Below, one piece after another: positions 28,321-36,757 of a stretch of DNA of 39,054 nucleotides. The notes under the pieces were generated by a model. That model made no database searches. It saw only the letters and a list, made by a program, of their open reading frames with translations, and had not been told where the DNA came from. Position numbers and translations under genes: made by a program. The DNA comes from Pseudomonadota bacterium. Its GTDB lineage: Bacteria; Myxococcota; Myxococcia; Myxococcales; Myxococcaceae. The stretch is taken from assembly GCA_023423535.1 (NCBI GenBank), contig JAFAFL010000101.1, forward strand, positions 1-39,054, in the 5' to 3' direction. The stretch's first letter is position 1; the number at the start of each line of letters is the position of its first letter.

Positions 28321-29849
28321 GCGCCGGACGCTTCCACGCTCCGCTCCAGCAGCCTCTCTGCCTCGAGGCTCGCCGCCGCGCGGCCGATCGTCGCCACCGC
28401 GAGCACGCGTCCGTCCCTCAGGTAGCGCACGGTGCAGTCCCTCGCGGCGAGGCTGCCCTCGACCTCGACCGTGTCCCACTGGGAGGCGTGGCCCACGTAG
28501 CGGAGGGGGACGTCGTATTGCGTGGTCCAGAAGAACGGGACCGCCTCGAAGGGCTCACTCTTTCCGAGGATGTTCCGCGCCACCGTCTGGCCCTGCCGCT
28601 GCGCGACGACCCAGTGCTCGACGCGGATGTCTTCGCCGGTGTGCGGATCCGGCCACCGCGCGATGTCTCCCGCGGCCCACACGCCCGGCGCGCTCGTCTG
28701 GAGCAGCGCGTTCACCTTTACGCCTCGGTCGAGCAGGAGCCCCGCCTCCTCCGCGAGCCCCAGGGCCGGCCGCACGCCCACGCCTACGACCACGAGGTCC
28801 GCCTCCAGCCTCTCGCCGTTGCCGAGCGCCACCGCGTTCGCTTCGATCTGCCTTGCCACCTGCCCGAGGTGGAAGACGACGCCGTTCTCCTCGTGGAGGC
28901 TCCGCATGAACGCGCCGACCTCCGCGCCGAGCACCTTCTGCAGCGGCGTGCTCTCCGGCGCCGCGACGTGCACCTCGAGCCCTCGCGCGCGAAGGGAAGC
29001 GGCGACCTCGAGGCCAATGAAGCTCGCACCGAGCACCACCGCGCGCCTGGCCTCCTTTGCCCTCGCGATGATCGCGCGGCTGTGCGTGAGCGTGCGCAGG
29101 TAGTGCACGTGAGGAAGGTCAGCGCCCGGAATGTCCAACCTGACCGGTTCCGCGCCGGTGGCGAGCACGAGCGCTCCCCACGGCAGACGCGTCCCGTCCT
29201 CCAGCATCACCGCGCGCCGCTCCACGTCGATCCGCGTCACCTTCACGCCGGTGCGCAGCTCGATCTTCCGCTCCCGGTAGCTCTCCGGACCGCGCAGGGG
29301 GATCCACTCTTCCGGCGCGCTGCCGGCGAGGTAGTCCTTGGAGATGTTCGGCCGGTCGTACGGTCCGCTCTCGTCCGCGCCGAGCAGCGTGATCGGCCCT
29401 CCGTAGCCCTCGTTGCGCAACGTCTCCGCCGCCGCGTGGCCTGCCGCGCCCGCGCCGATGATCACGACCGAAGAGGGCCCTCCGCTCTTCGTCACGGCGA
29501 CGTGAGGGGCGCGCCGGCCGGTCACCCGCACCGTCTCGCCCTCCCTCTCGAGGTTGAAGCAGGTCAGCGCGTTGATCGCCGGCGCCCGCCTGACCTCCCC
29601 GGTGCGCAGCTCGAACGCCGCATGGTGCCAGGGACAACGCAGCTCGCTGCCCACCTGCAGGCCCTCCGCGAGCGGCCCGCCGTAGTGCGAACAGGTGGCG
29701 CCCACCGCGAAGAGCTCTTCACCGTGCCGCGCGATGAGCACCGCCTCTCCAAACGCGTGACCGAGCAGCGGCCGGCCCTCGCGGATCGATTCAGCCGGAA
29801 CGCCCGCTTCGAGATCCGGTCCCTGCAACGTCGTCGTGGTCTCGCCCAT
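28278..29849 (-). CDS. Rieske-type FAD/NAD(P) oxidoreductase (AIFM3-like)
   Basis: 523 aa. The N-terminal Rieske domain binds [2Fe-2S] through C53-S-H55 (ATCSHYGGPL) and C72-x2-H75 (CPWHHA). It is followed by a ferredoxin-reductase/AIF-like flavoprotein: FAD GxGxxG in VVIIGAGAAGHAAAE (about 127-141), NAD GxGxxG-like VVLGASFIGLEVA (about 270-282) and a second FAD motif with GVWAAGDIARW. Such proteins pass electrons from NAD(P)H to a Rieske centre or an oxygenase partner; none is adjacent. The C-terminal 15 codons overlap the end of the convergent uup gene. It starts 9 bases after the ribA stop, so the two are co-transcribed, with ribA making the flavin precursor. Confidence 0.88.
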   Translation of the reverse strand: MGETTTTLQGPDLEAGVPAESIREGRPLLGHAFGEAVLIARHGEELFAVGATCSHYGGPLAEGLQVGSELRCPWHHAAFELRTGEVRRAPAINALTCFNLEREGETVRVTGRRAPHVAVTKSGGPSSVVIIGAGAAGHAAAETLRNEGYGGPITLLGADESGPYDRPNISKDYLAGSAPEEWIPLRGPESYRERKIELRTGVKVTRIDVERRAVMLEDGTRLPWGALVLATGAEPVRLDIPGADLPHVHYLRTLTHSRAIIARAKEARRAVVLGASFIGLEVAASLRARGLEVHVAAPESTPLQKVLGAEVGAFMRSLHEENGVVFHLGQVARQIEANAVALGNGERLEADLVVVGVGVRPALGLAEEAGLLLDRGVKVNALLQTSAPGVWAAGDIARWPDPHTGEDIRVEHWVVAQRQGQTVARNILGKSEPFEAVPFFWTTQYDVPLRYVGHASQWDTVEVEGSLAARDCTVRYLRDGRVLAVATIGRAAASLEAERLLERSVEASGAQPSARDWSSSQRA

Positions 29850-29858
29850 GACTGCTCC

Positions 29859-30605
29859 TCAGAGGTCCAGTTGCCGTGGCCGGGTTGCGCTCTTCTGCTT
29901 CCGGCGCTCCTCCAGCTCTATGAGGTGTCCGCAGCGCGCCGCCTTTGTCTCCAGGTAGGACCCGTTGAAGTCGTTGGCCGGCATCACGTGGGGCAGCCGC
30001 GCGGTGACGCGGATCCCGTAGTGGCGGAGCTGCTCGATCTTGTCCGGGTTGTTCGTCATCAGCGCCAAAGAGCGCACCCCGAGCGAAGCGACCATGTGCG
30101 CGGCGATCGCGTAGTCCCGCTCGTCGTCGCGGAAGCCGAGCGCGAGGTTCGCATCCACCGTGTCGAGCCCCGCGTCCTGCAGCGAGTAGGCGCGAACCTT
30201 GTTCAACAAGCCGATGCCACGGCCCTCCTGCCGCAGGTAGAGCAGCAGCCCCCTCGGCCGCGAACCAAGGTCGGACAGGGCGGCCTCGAGCTGGTCGCGG
30301 CAGTCGCAGCGCAAGGAGCCCAGCGCGTCGCCGGTGAGGCACTCGGAGTGGAGCCGCGCCGGCACGTCCTCCGCGCCGATGATGTCGCCCCGCACCACGG
30401 CGAGATGCTCCTTCGCGTCTCGGTTGTTCCAGAACGCGACCGCACGGAAGTGGCCGAAGCGGGTCGGCAGGTTGGCGACCGCCGCCACCTTCACGCAGAC
30501 CGAGTCGTTCCCATAGCCGTCACAGGCGTGGTCCCGGTCGCGCTCGACCAGCTCTTCGAGGCTCGTGGCGCGGGGGTGGTCGATGTTGGGTGGCTTGGCG
30601 ATCAT
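29859..30605 (-). CDS. ribA: GTP cyclohydrolase II
   Basis: 248 aa from the ATG after a CGAGGAGCCGG site. GTP cyclohydrolase II opens GTP to the first riboflavin-pathway intermediate. Zn ligands Cys89, Cys100 and Cys102 are visible in HSECLTGDALGSLRCDC, and the catalytic loop in LYLRQEGRGIGLLNK (about 122-136). The later MTNNPDKIEQL segment binds GTP. It lacks the DHBP-synthase (RibB) half found in fused RibBA enzymes. It has an unusually long N-terminal extension of about 35 aa with two Cys (Cys28, Cys37). It lies upstream of, and probably in operon with, the flavoprotein gene. Confidence 0.92.
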   Translation of the reverse strand: MIAKPPNIDHPRATSLEELVERDRDHACDGYGNDSVCVKVAAVANLPTRFGHFRAVAFWNNRDAKEHLAVVRGDIIGAEDVPARLHSECLTGDALGSLRCDCRDQLEAALSDLGSRPRGLLLYLRQEGRGIGLLNKVRAYSLQDAGLDTVDANLALGFRDDERDYAIAAHMVASLGVRSLALMTNNPDKIEQLRHYGIRVTARLPHVMPANDFNGSYLETKAARCGHLIELEERRKQKSATRPRQLDL

Positions 30606-30698
30606 CTCCGGCTCCTCGGGCAGGGGACGCGGTCTTCGCGGTCCCAAACCGTTGGATGCCGCGGGCGCCCGAAAGGTGACAGGGCGACCCGAAAAGGC

Positions 30699-31388
30699 TC
30701 AGGCCCGCTTCAGCGCGTGGACGAGCCGCTCGCAGAGGGCGGTGCGTTCTGCCTCGGTGCCCTTCAGCTGCGGCAGTTCCGCGCGCAGGGCGGTGAGGTC
30801 CGCGCCCTCCGCGGCCAGCTGCTCGCCTGCCTCGTCGTAGATGCGCCCGAGGCCCACCGCGTTGAGCTCGGGGTGGAACTGGAAGCCGTACGCGCGCCCG
30901 AGCCGGAACGCCTGCTGCGTGTACCGATCCGTCGAGGCCAGCAGCACCGCGCCCGGAACCGCGCTGAAGGTCTCGCGGTGCCAGTGCGCGACGCGCGTCT
31001 TCGGGCGGACGCCGATGACTGCCGGATCCTCGAGCCCGCCCTTCGTCCACCGCACCGGGCCCGTTCCGAGCTCCCAGCCGTTCTTTCCCTCGAACACGTC
31101 CGCGCCCGCCGCGCGCGCGATCAGCTGCGCCCCGAGCCCGATTCCCAGCAACGGCCGATCCGCCGCGAGCCGCTCGGCGAGGAGCGTCACCTCGTGGTTG
31201 AGAAAGGGGTGCGCATCCGCTTCCGCGAGCGACATCGTCCCGCCGAGCACGATGACCAATTCCGCCGCCGCGTCGTCGTAGCGGACGTCGCGGAAGCGGT
31301 TCACCAGCGTGAAGCCCGCCGCCTTGAGGACCGGCTCGAGCAACCCGAGCCCGACGAACTTCTCGTGCTGGACGACGATGGCGCGCAT
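30699..31388 (-). CDS. Class I glutamine amidotransferase-like protein lacking Cys nucleophile
   Basis: 229 aa. It has the type 1 glutamine amidotransferase fold, resembling the GMP-synthase/GuaA-amidotransferase group (AAELVIVLGGTMSL, about 41-53). The nucleophile-elbow position, normally GxCxGxQ, reads LGIGLGAQLIA (81-91), so Gly84 stands where Cys should be. The C-terminal His172 and Glu174 in FQFHPE remain. It should not hydrolyse glutamine by the usual mechanism. It may be a binding or regulatory protein, or act on another substrate. The stop-start gap to ribA is about 90 bases. Starts at a clear ATG. Confidence 0.8.
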   Translation of the reverse strand: MRAIVVQHEKFVGLGLLEPVLKAAGFTLVNRFRDVRYDDAAAELVIVLGGTMSLAEADAHPFLNHEVTLLAERLAADRPLLGIGLGAQLIARAAGADVFEGKNGWELGTGPVRWTKGGLEDPAVIGVRPKTRVAHWHRETFSAVPGAVLLASTDRYTQQAFRLGRAYGFQFHPELNAVGLGRIYDEAGEQLAAEGADLTALRAELPQLKGTEAERTALCERLVHALKRA

Positions 31389-31422
31389 GGGCCTCTTCTA
31401 GCGCACGACGGGCGGGAAGCAC

Positions 31423-32361
31423 TCAGGGCAGCACGAAGTCCACCGCCTCCAGCGGCTCCGGCGTCGGCTCTCCGAGGGCCTCGAGCAGGTTGATCTCCGC
31501 CGTCCGCGCGAGCGCGAGGAGGGGAAGGTCGTTGGGCTCCTTCCCGAACGGCTCCTCCAGCTCGTCTCCCAGCAGGTCGAGCCCGAAGAACGTGTAGGCC
31601 ACCGCCGCCGAGAGCACCGGCGTGAACCAGCCCAGCGCGTCGGCGAGCCCGAAGGGGAGAAGGAAGCAGAAGAGGTAGGCGGTCCGGTGGAGCAGCACCG
31701 TATACGCGAACGGCAGCGGCGTGAACCGGATGCGCTCGCAGGCGGCGAGCACCGAGGCGAGCGCGTGGACCCTCTCGGTCAGCGACGACCACGCGATGTC
31801 CGAGAGCCGTCCGTTTCGGCGCAGCGCCGCCAGTTCCAGAGACTGCTCGCGCAGGATCGCATCGGGCCGGTGACCGCTCCGCAGCACGCGCGAGCGCTCC
31901 CCCTCCTCGAGCAGACGGGTGAGCTCCGCCACCGCGTCGTGCCCCCGCAGGTGCGCCGCCAGCGCGTGGGCAAAGGCGATGTTCCGGTGGACGATCCCCC
32001 GCGCGTCGCGCCGACCCGTGAGCGCTCCGTCGCCGCCGCCGCCGTCCTCGAGGAGCGCGATGGCCTCGCGCGAGAGCGATCTCAGCTCGATGATCAGCGC
32101 GCCCCACTGTTTGCGCGCCTCCCACCAGCGGTCGTAGCAGGCGTTGTTCCTGAACCCGAGAAAGATGGAGAGCGCGATGCCGAGCAGCGACATCGGCGCC
32201 GCGGACGCGTTGGGGAGGTAGCCGCCCAGGTGCTCCATGCCCCAGACCACCGCGCAGGAGAGCGCGGTGATGCCGAGGACCTGGGGGAGCACGCGCGGCA
32301 GGATGGTGCCGCGAAGAACGAACAGCAGCTGCAGGGGCCGGGGCCGCGGACGGACGATCAT
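31423..32361 (-). CDS. Bestrophin-like (UPF0187) chloride channel family protein
   Basis: 312 aa from the ATG giving MIVRPRPRPLQLLF, although no strong ribosome site precedes it and a longer N-terminus is possible. Several membrane helices are visible (about 12-42, 55-70, 205-250). The family hallmark GFRNNACYDRWWEARKQWG (69-87) and the later PFAYTVLLHRTAYLFCFLLPFGLADALGWFTP and GDELEEPFG segments identify the bestrophin family. These form pentameric anion channels, or Na channels in some bacteria. It sits in the inner membrane and is not obviously part of a pathway with its neighbours. Confidence 0.85.
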   Translation of the reverse strand: MIVRPRPRPLQLLFVLRGTILPRVLPQVLGITALSCAVVWGMEHLGGYLPNASAAPMSLLGIALSIFLGFRNNACYDRWWEARKQWGALIIELRSLSREAIALLEDGGGGDGALTGRRDARGIVHRNIAFAHALAAHLRGHDAVAELTRLLEEGERSRVLRSGHRPDAILREQSLELAALRRNGRLSDIAWSSLTERVHALASVLAACERIRFTPLPFAYTVLLHRTAYLFCFLLPFGLADALGWFTPVLSAAVAYTFFGLDLLGDELEEPFGKEPNDLPLLALARTAEINLLEALGEPTPEPLEAVDFVLP

Positions 32362-32430
32362 GGGTGGGGGAGCGCGCGCCCTTGTGCTCCCGGAGCGTCC
32401 CTTCCGCAAGCGCGGAGGCGCACGGTCAGC

Positions 32431-33093
32431 TCAGCGGGTGGCGCTCGTGTTTGCCGCCTCGCGCAGCGCCTGCAGATCGCCTCCGGTGATCGCCTCGAGG
32501 TGCCTCGTGACCTGGGATGCGTCCCAGTCCCACCAGCGGATCTCGAGCAGCGCCGCGATCACGTCGTCGCTGAAGCGTTTGCGCACGACCTGCGCCGGGT
32601 TGCCGCCGACGATCGCGTAGGGCGGTACATCCGAGGTGACGACGGAACGCGCCGCGATGATCGCGCCATCACCGATCTTCACGCCCGGCATCACGAGCGC
32701 CTCGTAGCCGAGCCACACGTCGTTGCCCACGACCGTGTCCCCCTTGAACGGGAGGTCTTCCGGCCTGGGCGTCACGCGCTCCCACCCGTTGCCGAAGATG
32801 TTGAACGGGTAGGTGGAGAAGCCGCTCATCTTGTGGTTCGCGCCGTTCATGATGAAGCGCACGCCGCGAGCGACCGCGCAGTACTTCCCGATCACGAGCC
32901 GGTCGCCGATGAACGGGAAGAGGTAGAGCACGTTCCGCTCGAAGTCCTCCGAGCCCGCCGGGTCGTCGTAATAGGTGTACTCGCCGATGAGGATCTGCGG
33001 GTTCTTCACCGTGTTCCGGATGAAGCAGACCTGCGGAAAGCCGGCCATCGGGTGGACCGTGTCGGGGCTCGGGCCGTTCGCGGGCGGGGGCAT
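32431..33093 (-). CDS. Vat/CatB-type xenobiotic O-acetyltransferase
   Basis: 220 aa from the ATG following an AAGGAG site; an earlier ATG 8 codons upstream is less likely. It is a left-handed beta-helix acetyltransferase of the Vat (streptogramin A) / XAT (CatB chloramphenicol) class. Seen: NGANHKMSGFSTYPFN with catalytic His87, hexapeptide repeats such as GNDVWLGYEALVMPGVKIGDGAIIAARSVV, and the C-terminal IRWWDWD motif. Such enzymes inactivate streptogramin A or chloramphenicol by O-acetylation. In a soil bacterium it may be an intrinsic resistance or detoxification gene. The substrate cannot be fixed from sequence. Confidence 0.85.
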   Translation of the reverse strand: MPPPANGPSPDTVHPMAGFPQVCFIRNTVKNPQILIGEYTYYDDPAGSEDFERNVLYLFPFIGDRLVIGKYCAVARGVRFIMNGANHKMSGFSTYPFNIFGNGWERVTPRPEDLPFKGDTVVGNDVWLGYEALVMPGVKIGDGAIIAARSVVTSDVPPYAIVGGNPAQVVRKRFSDDVIAALLEIRWWDWDASQVTRHLEAITGGDLQALREAANTSATR

Positions 33094-33242
33094 CGTCGTC
33101 TCCTTCGGGCAGCGCATGACGCGCGTGATTCGCTGCGGAACCTAGCGGCAGGTCGCATCGCCGCGCGCGCCCGAACGTCGCCCGCTCGCACCTGAGGTGC
33201 CTTCCAACCTCGGTCCGTGCTCGCCGAGCCCCTACACAGTGG

Positions 33243-34418
33243 TCAGAGCACCACGTCCGCGCGCACGTCCTTCGCGTACGCGGCGCGCAGCTTCTCCGCC
33301 GCCTCGCGCGCGCCCGGCGCCTCCGCGTCCGGCACCTGCACCTGGAGCACGAGGTAGAGGTCCCCGGTCCCGCCGCCCTTGAGGTGGGGCACGCCGCGCC
33401 CGCGCAGGCGCATCTTCCGTCCGCTCTGCGAGCCCGCGGGGATGCGCACGGTGACGTCGCCGCCGAAGGTGGGCACGCGCACCTCGCCGCCGAGCATCGC
33501 CTCCGCCACCGTCACCGGCAGGTCCAGATAGAGGTCGTTGTCCTCGCGCCGCACCAGCGGGTGCTCCTCGATCTCCGTCTCGATGAAGAGGTCGCCCGGA
33601 GGCCCCCCGCGCACGCCGGCCGCGCCCTGGCCGCCGAGCCTCACCTTCGATCCGGTCTGCACGCCGGCGGGGATCTTCACCGTCACCCGCGAGGTCTGCT
33701 CCACGCGCCCGTCGCCGCCGCACGTCCCGCACGGCTTCGCGTGACGACCGCTGCCGCCGCAAGTGGGGCACGGCCGCGAGAACTGCAACGGTCCAAAACC
33801 CGAACGCGTCTGACCCGAACCGCCGCAGGTGGTGCAGGTCGTCACCGGCCCCGTCGCGCCCTTGCCGGAGCAGGTGCCGCACTGACCCGGTCTCGTCACC
33901 TGCAGCGCGCGCTCCGTTCCCCGCACCGCCTCCGCGAGCGTGAGCACGACCTTCGCGCTCATGTCCTCGCCTCGCGAGGGCCCCGTCGCCGCGCCGCCCG
34001 CCACGTCGTCCGCGTCGAAGCCGAAGCCGCCCCCCGCGCCGCGCCTGCCCGCGTTGCCGAAGATCTGGCCGAACAGATCGCCCAGGTCCACGCCCTCGCC
34101 GAACGGCATTCCGCCCATCCCGCCGCCGCCACCGCCCGAAGCCTGCGCCGCGCGATAGGCCCGGTAGGCCTCCGCCTTCTGCGCGTCGAAGCCCATCTTC
34201 AGCGCGTCCTCGCCGAACTCGTCGTAGAGCTTGCGCTTCTGCGGCTCGGACAGGACCTCGAAGGCCTGGTTGACCTGCTTGAACTTCTCCTCCGCGGCCT
34301 TGTCCCCCGGGTTCACGTCCGGGTGGTACTGCTTCGCCGCCTTGCGGTAGGCCTTCTTGATCTCTTCCTGGGAGGCCGACCGGCCAACCCCGAGCACGTT
34401 GTAGAAGTCCGTCGCCAT
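33243..34418 (-). CDS. dnaJ: Chaperone protein DnaJ
   Basis: 391 aa. J domain 1-70 with HPD at 32-34 (KAYRKAAKQYHPDV); Gly/Phe-rich segment (about 92-150, with GGGGGGMGGMPFG); four CxxCxGxG zinc-binding repeats (CGTCSGKG, CTTCGGSG, CPTCGGSG, CGTCGGDG); and two beta-barrel substrate domains ending around 375. It stimulates DnaK ATPase and hands over unfolded clients in the cytoplasm. The ATG gives the family N-terminus MATDFYNVLGV. A longer frame to 35006 is antisense and not part of it. dnaK and grpE are not adjacent. Confidence 0.95.
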   Translation of the reverse strand: MATDFYNVLGVGRSASQEEIKKAYRKAAKQYHPDVNPGDKAAEEKFKQVNQAFEVLSEPQKRKLYDEFGEDALKMGFDAQKAEAYRAYRAAQASGGGGGGMGGMPFGEGVDLGDLFGQIFGNAGRRGAGGGFGFDADDVAGGAATGPSRGEDMSAKVVLTLAEAVRGTERALQVTRPGQCGTCSGKGATGPVTTCTTCGGSGQTRSGFGPLQFSRPCPTCGGSGRHAKPCGTCGGDGRVEQTSRVTVKIPAGVQTGSKVRLGGQGAAGVRGGPPGDLFIETEIEEHPLVRREDNDLYLDLPVTVAEAMLGGEVRVPTFGGDVTVRIPAGSQSGRKMRLRGRGVPHLKGGGTGDLYLVLQVQVPDAEAPGAREAAEKLRAAYAKDVRADVVL

Positions 34419-34468
34419 GGCGGAACTACCGTAACCAGCCGCAAGGAACGCGCCAGTCGCGGGCCGTG

Positions 34469-34474
34469 TATAAG
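34469..34474 (+). promoter_or_regulatory. Possible -10 element of the SurA-like gene
   Basis: TATAAG is 12 bases before the ATG at 34486, in the 67-base divergent gap with dnaJ. No clear -35 was found, and the spacing would give a very short leader. Low-confidence promoter. Confidence 0.3.
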
Positions 34475-34485
34475 GTTCGACTCGG

Positions 34486-35253
34486 ATGCCCGGCCCCGCT
34501 CCCCGCCTCACCGCCGCGCTCGTGGTGCTCATCGCGCTCGCCCTGTCGCGCCCGTCCGCGCATGCCGCGGAAGCGGAGCGCGAGGCCGAGGTGATCGACC
34601 GCGTGGTGGCGGTGGTCCAACTGCGCCAGGGCGTCGCCGAACGCAGGACCGGCGCCCCGCGCGCGCCCCCGGACGTCATCTCGCTCTCCGGCCTCGAGTT
34701 CGAGGCGAGGGTGGCGCTGGTGCAGCGCGGCGCCGTGGAAGCGGCCACCGCGGAGCTCGACGAACGCGCGCTGCGGGCGGCGCTGGAGCACGCGGTGAAC
34801 GAGCGGCTGCTCGCCGGCGAAGCGGAGATGCTGCAGTCCTTCCGCGTCGATCCCGCCGAGGTGGACGCGGCCCTCAAGGCCTTCCGCGATCGCTTCACCG
34901 CCGAGAGCGACCTGCGGGAGTTTCTCGCGCGCCACGAGGCGGACGTGCCGGCTTTGGCGCGGGTCCTCGAGCGGAGCCTCCGGGCGGCGAAGGTGCTCGA
35001 CGGCAAGGTGCGGCTGCGCGCGCAGGTGACCGAGGCGGACGTGCGCGACTTCTACGAGAAGAACCGCGCGAGGCTCGCAGGCGACTACGAAACGCTGCGA
35101 CCGCTCCTGCGCGAGCGCCTGATGAGGGACCGCTACGCGGAGCTGGTGAAGGCGGAGCTCGCCGAATTGCGCCGCACGCACGAGGTCCGGAGGGTCGCGC
35201 CCTTCGCGCGCGAGCGGCAGGGGGAGTCGGCGGTGAGGAGGGAGAGGGGATGA
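34486..35253 (+). CDS. SurA-N-like periplasmic chaperone, no PPIase domain
   Basis: 255 aa. A hydrophobic signal sequence ends in PSAHA-AEAE (about 27). The mature start VIDRVVAVV matches the N-terminus of SurA/PrsA-type chaperones, followed by helical segments with LEFEARVALVQRG and ERSLRAAKVL. A parvulin PPIase domain is missing; full SurA is about 430 aa. It is probably a soluble periplasmic chaperone for outer-membrane proteins. Its stop overlaps the rimI start by ATGA, so the pair is coupled. Confidence 0.7.
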   Translation: MPGPAPRLTAALVVLIALALSRPSAHAAEAEREAEVIDRVVAVVQLRQGVAERRTGAPRAPPDVISLSGLEFEARVALVQRGAVEAATAELDERALRAALEHAVNERLLAGEAEMLQSFRVDPAEVDAALKAFRDRFTAESDLREFLARHEADVPALARVLERSLRAAKVLDGKVRLRAQVTEADVRDFYEKNRARLAGDYETLRPLLRERLMRDRYAELVKAELAELRRTHEVRRVAPFARERQGESAVRRERG

Positions 35254-35723
35254 GGAAGCTGGCAGAGCCGCGCGCGGCGGAGGTCTCGCTGCGGCGCATG
35301 GTGGAAGAGGACCTGCCCGAGGTGCTCGCGCTTCAGGCGCGCTGCTTCTCGCATCCCTGGTCCGCGGAGCTGGTGAAGCGCGAACTCACCCACGACTGGT
35401 CCACCGTCCTCGTCGCCGAGCTGCCCGAGGACAAGCGGCTGGTGGGCTTCCTCATCTACTGGGTGGTGCACGACGAGGTGCACATCCTCAACATCGCCAC
35501 CGACCCGAAGGTGCGCCGCCGCGGCATTGCGCGGACCCTGCTCGAGCGCTCCCTCAAGACCGGCCGCGAGCGCGCCTGCCGCCTCGCCACCCTCGAAGTG
35601 CGCCGCAGCAACGTCGCCGCGATCGAGCTCTACCGGAGCTTCGACTTCCGCTCGGTCGGGGTGCGGCCGAACTACTATGTCGATGAACGTGAAGATGCCA
35701 TCGTCATGGTCTGCGACTTGTAG
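35250..35723 (+). CDS. rimI: Ribosomal protein S18 alanine N-acetyltransferase
   Basis: 157 aa, GNAT fold. RimI acetylates the N-terminal Ala of S18. Motifs: CFSHPWSAELVKREL (RimI-specific N-terminus), LNIATDPKVRRRGIARTLLE (the acetyl-CoA-binding RxxGxA), and EVRRSNVAAIELYRSFDFRSVGVRPNYY with the catalytic-region Tyr residues and final EDAIVM. The ATG overlaps the previous stop. It lies directly upstream of the ribosomal-protein operon, and its end precedes the strong promoter at 35783. Confidence 0.9.
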   Translation: MRKLAEPRAAEVSLRRMVEEDLPEVLALQARCFSHPWSAELVKRELTHDWSTVLVAELPEDKRLVGFLIYWVVHDEVHILNIATDPKVRRRGIARTLLERSLKTGRERACRLATLEVRRSNVAAIELYRSFDFRSVGVRPNYYVDEREDAIVMVCDL

Positions 35724-35782
35724 TAGGTGGGGCAGCGGCCGGGACTTTGAAGGCCATTCACCCCTGTTCCTTCTCGTGGCGC

Positions 35783-35811
35783 TTGACACGTCCGAGGGGC
35801 ACCCCTATAAG
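35783..35811 (+). promoter_or_regulatory. Sigma70-type promoter of the str operon
   Basis: TTGACA (35783-35788), a 17-base spacer, then TATAAG (35806-35811). This is a near-consensus housekeeping promoter, 41 bases before the rpsL ATG. Transcription should start near 35818, giving a short leader. It explains strong expression of S12, S7, EF-G and EF-Tu. Confidence 0.9.
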
Positions 35812-35852
35812 CGCCTCCCTTTTTTGGGATGTAGGTCTAAGAGCGGAAGCCA

Positions 35853-36224
35853 ATGCCGACGATCAGCCAGCTGGTCCGTAAGGGCCGTGAGAAGTTGAAG
35901 TACAAGGGGAAGAGCCCCGCCCTCAAGGAGTCCCCGCAGAAGCGGGGCGTGTGCACCCGCGTGTACACCACCACTCCGAAGAAGCCGAACTCGGCCCTTC
36001 GGAAGGTGGCGCGCGTGCGTCTCACCAACGGGATCGAGGTCACCTCGTACATCCCGGGCGTGGGTCACAACCTCCAGGAGCACTCGGTGGTGATGATTCG
36101 TGGCGGCCGTGTGAAGGATCTGCCGGGCGTCCGTTACCACATCATCCGCGGCACGCTCGACTCGGTCGGCGTGGCGAATCGCAAGCAGAGCCGCTCCAAG
36201 TACGGCGCGAAGCGGCCATCCTAA
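35853..36224 (+). CDS. rpsL: Ribosomal protein S12
   Basis: 123 aa, normal length. It forms part of the 30S decoding site. The segment TTPKKPNSALRKVARVRLTNG carries Lys43, and GRVKDLPG carries Lys88. Both are the usual streptomycin-sensitive residues, so no resistance change is present at these two sites. The start follows a purine-rich GAGCGGAAG site. First gene of the str operon, preceded by the strong promoter; 27 bases separate it from rpsG. Confidence 0.97.
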   Translation: MPTISQLVRKGREKLKYKGKSPALKESPQKRGVCTRVYTTTPKKPNSALRKVARVRLTNGIEVTSYIPGVGHNLQEHSVVMIRGGRVKDLPGVRYHIIRGTLDSVGVANRKQSRSKYGAKRPS

Positions 36225-36251
36225 CCTCTCTCGTAAAGTCAGGAAGTCGCA

Positions 36252-36722
36252 ATGCCTCGTCGTCGCGTAGCCGCCAAGCGGCGTATCAACCCGGATCCGA
36301 AGTTCCAGGACCGGCTCGTTTCGAAGTTCATGAACGACCTCATGCGGCAGGGCAAGAAGTCCACCGCAGAGCAGATCTGCTACGGCGCCATGAGCCTCGT
36401 CGAGGAGCGGGCGAAGGAAGATCCGCTCAAGATGTTCAAGAAGGCCCTCGACAACGTGAAGCCCGTGCTCGAGGTCAAGAGCCGCCGCGTCGGTGGCGCG
36501 ACCTACCAGGTGCCGGTGGAGGTTCGTCAGGACCGCCGCGTGGCGCTCGGCATGCGCTGGCTCATCACCTACGCGAAGGCGCGCGGTGAGAAGACCATGG
36601 TGGAGAAGCTGGCCGGCGAGATCATGGACGCCGCCAACAACCGCGGCAACGCGGTGAAGAAGCGCGAAGACACGCACAAGATGGCGGAGGCCAACAAGGC
36701 CTTCTCGCACTACCGCTGGTAG
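36252..36722 (+). CDS. rpsG: Ribosomal protein S7
   Basis: 156 aa, normal length. It binds the 3' domain of 16S rRNA and starts 30S head assembly. It begins MPRRRVAAKRRINPDPKFQDRL and contains ALGMRWLITYAKARGEKTM and the C-terminal GNAVKKREDTHKMAEANKAFSHYRW of bacterial S7. The ATG follows AGGAAG. In Escherichia coli S7 represses its own operon between rpsL and rpsG; whether the 27-base gap here does this is not visible. A terminator-like hairpin follows before fusA. Confidence 0.96.
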   Translation: MPRRRVAAKRRINPDPKFQDRLVSKFMNDLMRQGKKSTAEQICYGAMSLVEERAKEDPLKMFKKALDNVKPVLEVKSRRVGGATYQVPVEVRQDRRVALGMRWLITYAKARGEKTMVEKLAGEIMDAANNRGNAVKKREDTHKMAEANKAFSHYRW

Positions 36723-36757
36723 TCGCGGCAGCCTCGCGCTAGACGCACGCAGTCTCT

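Noticed and set aside
27609..31493. Very long plus-strand open frame
   Set aside because: It is Arg/His-rich antisense shadow of the uup end, Rieske-FAD, ribA, amidotransferase genes, with no recognisable domain.
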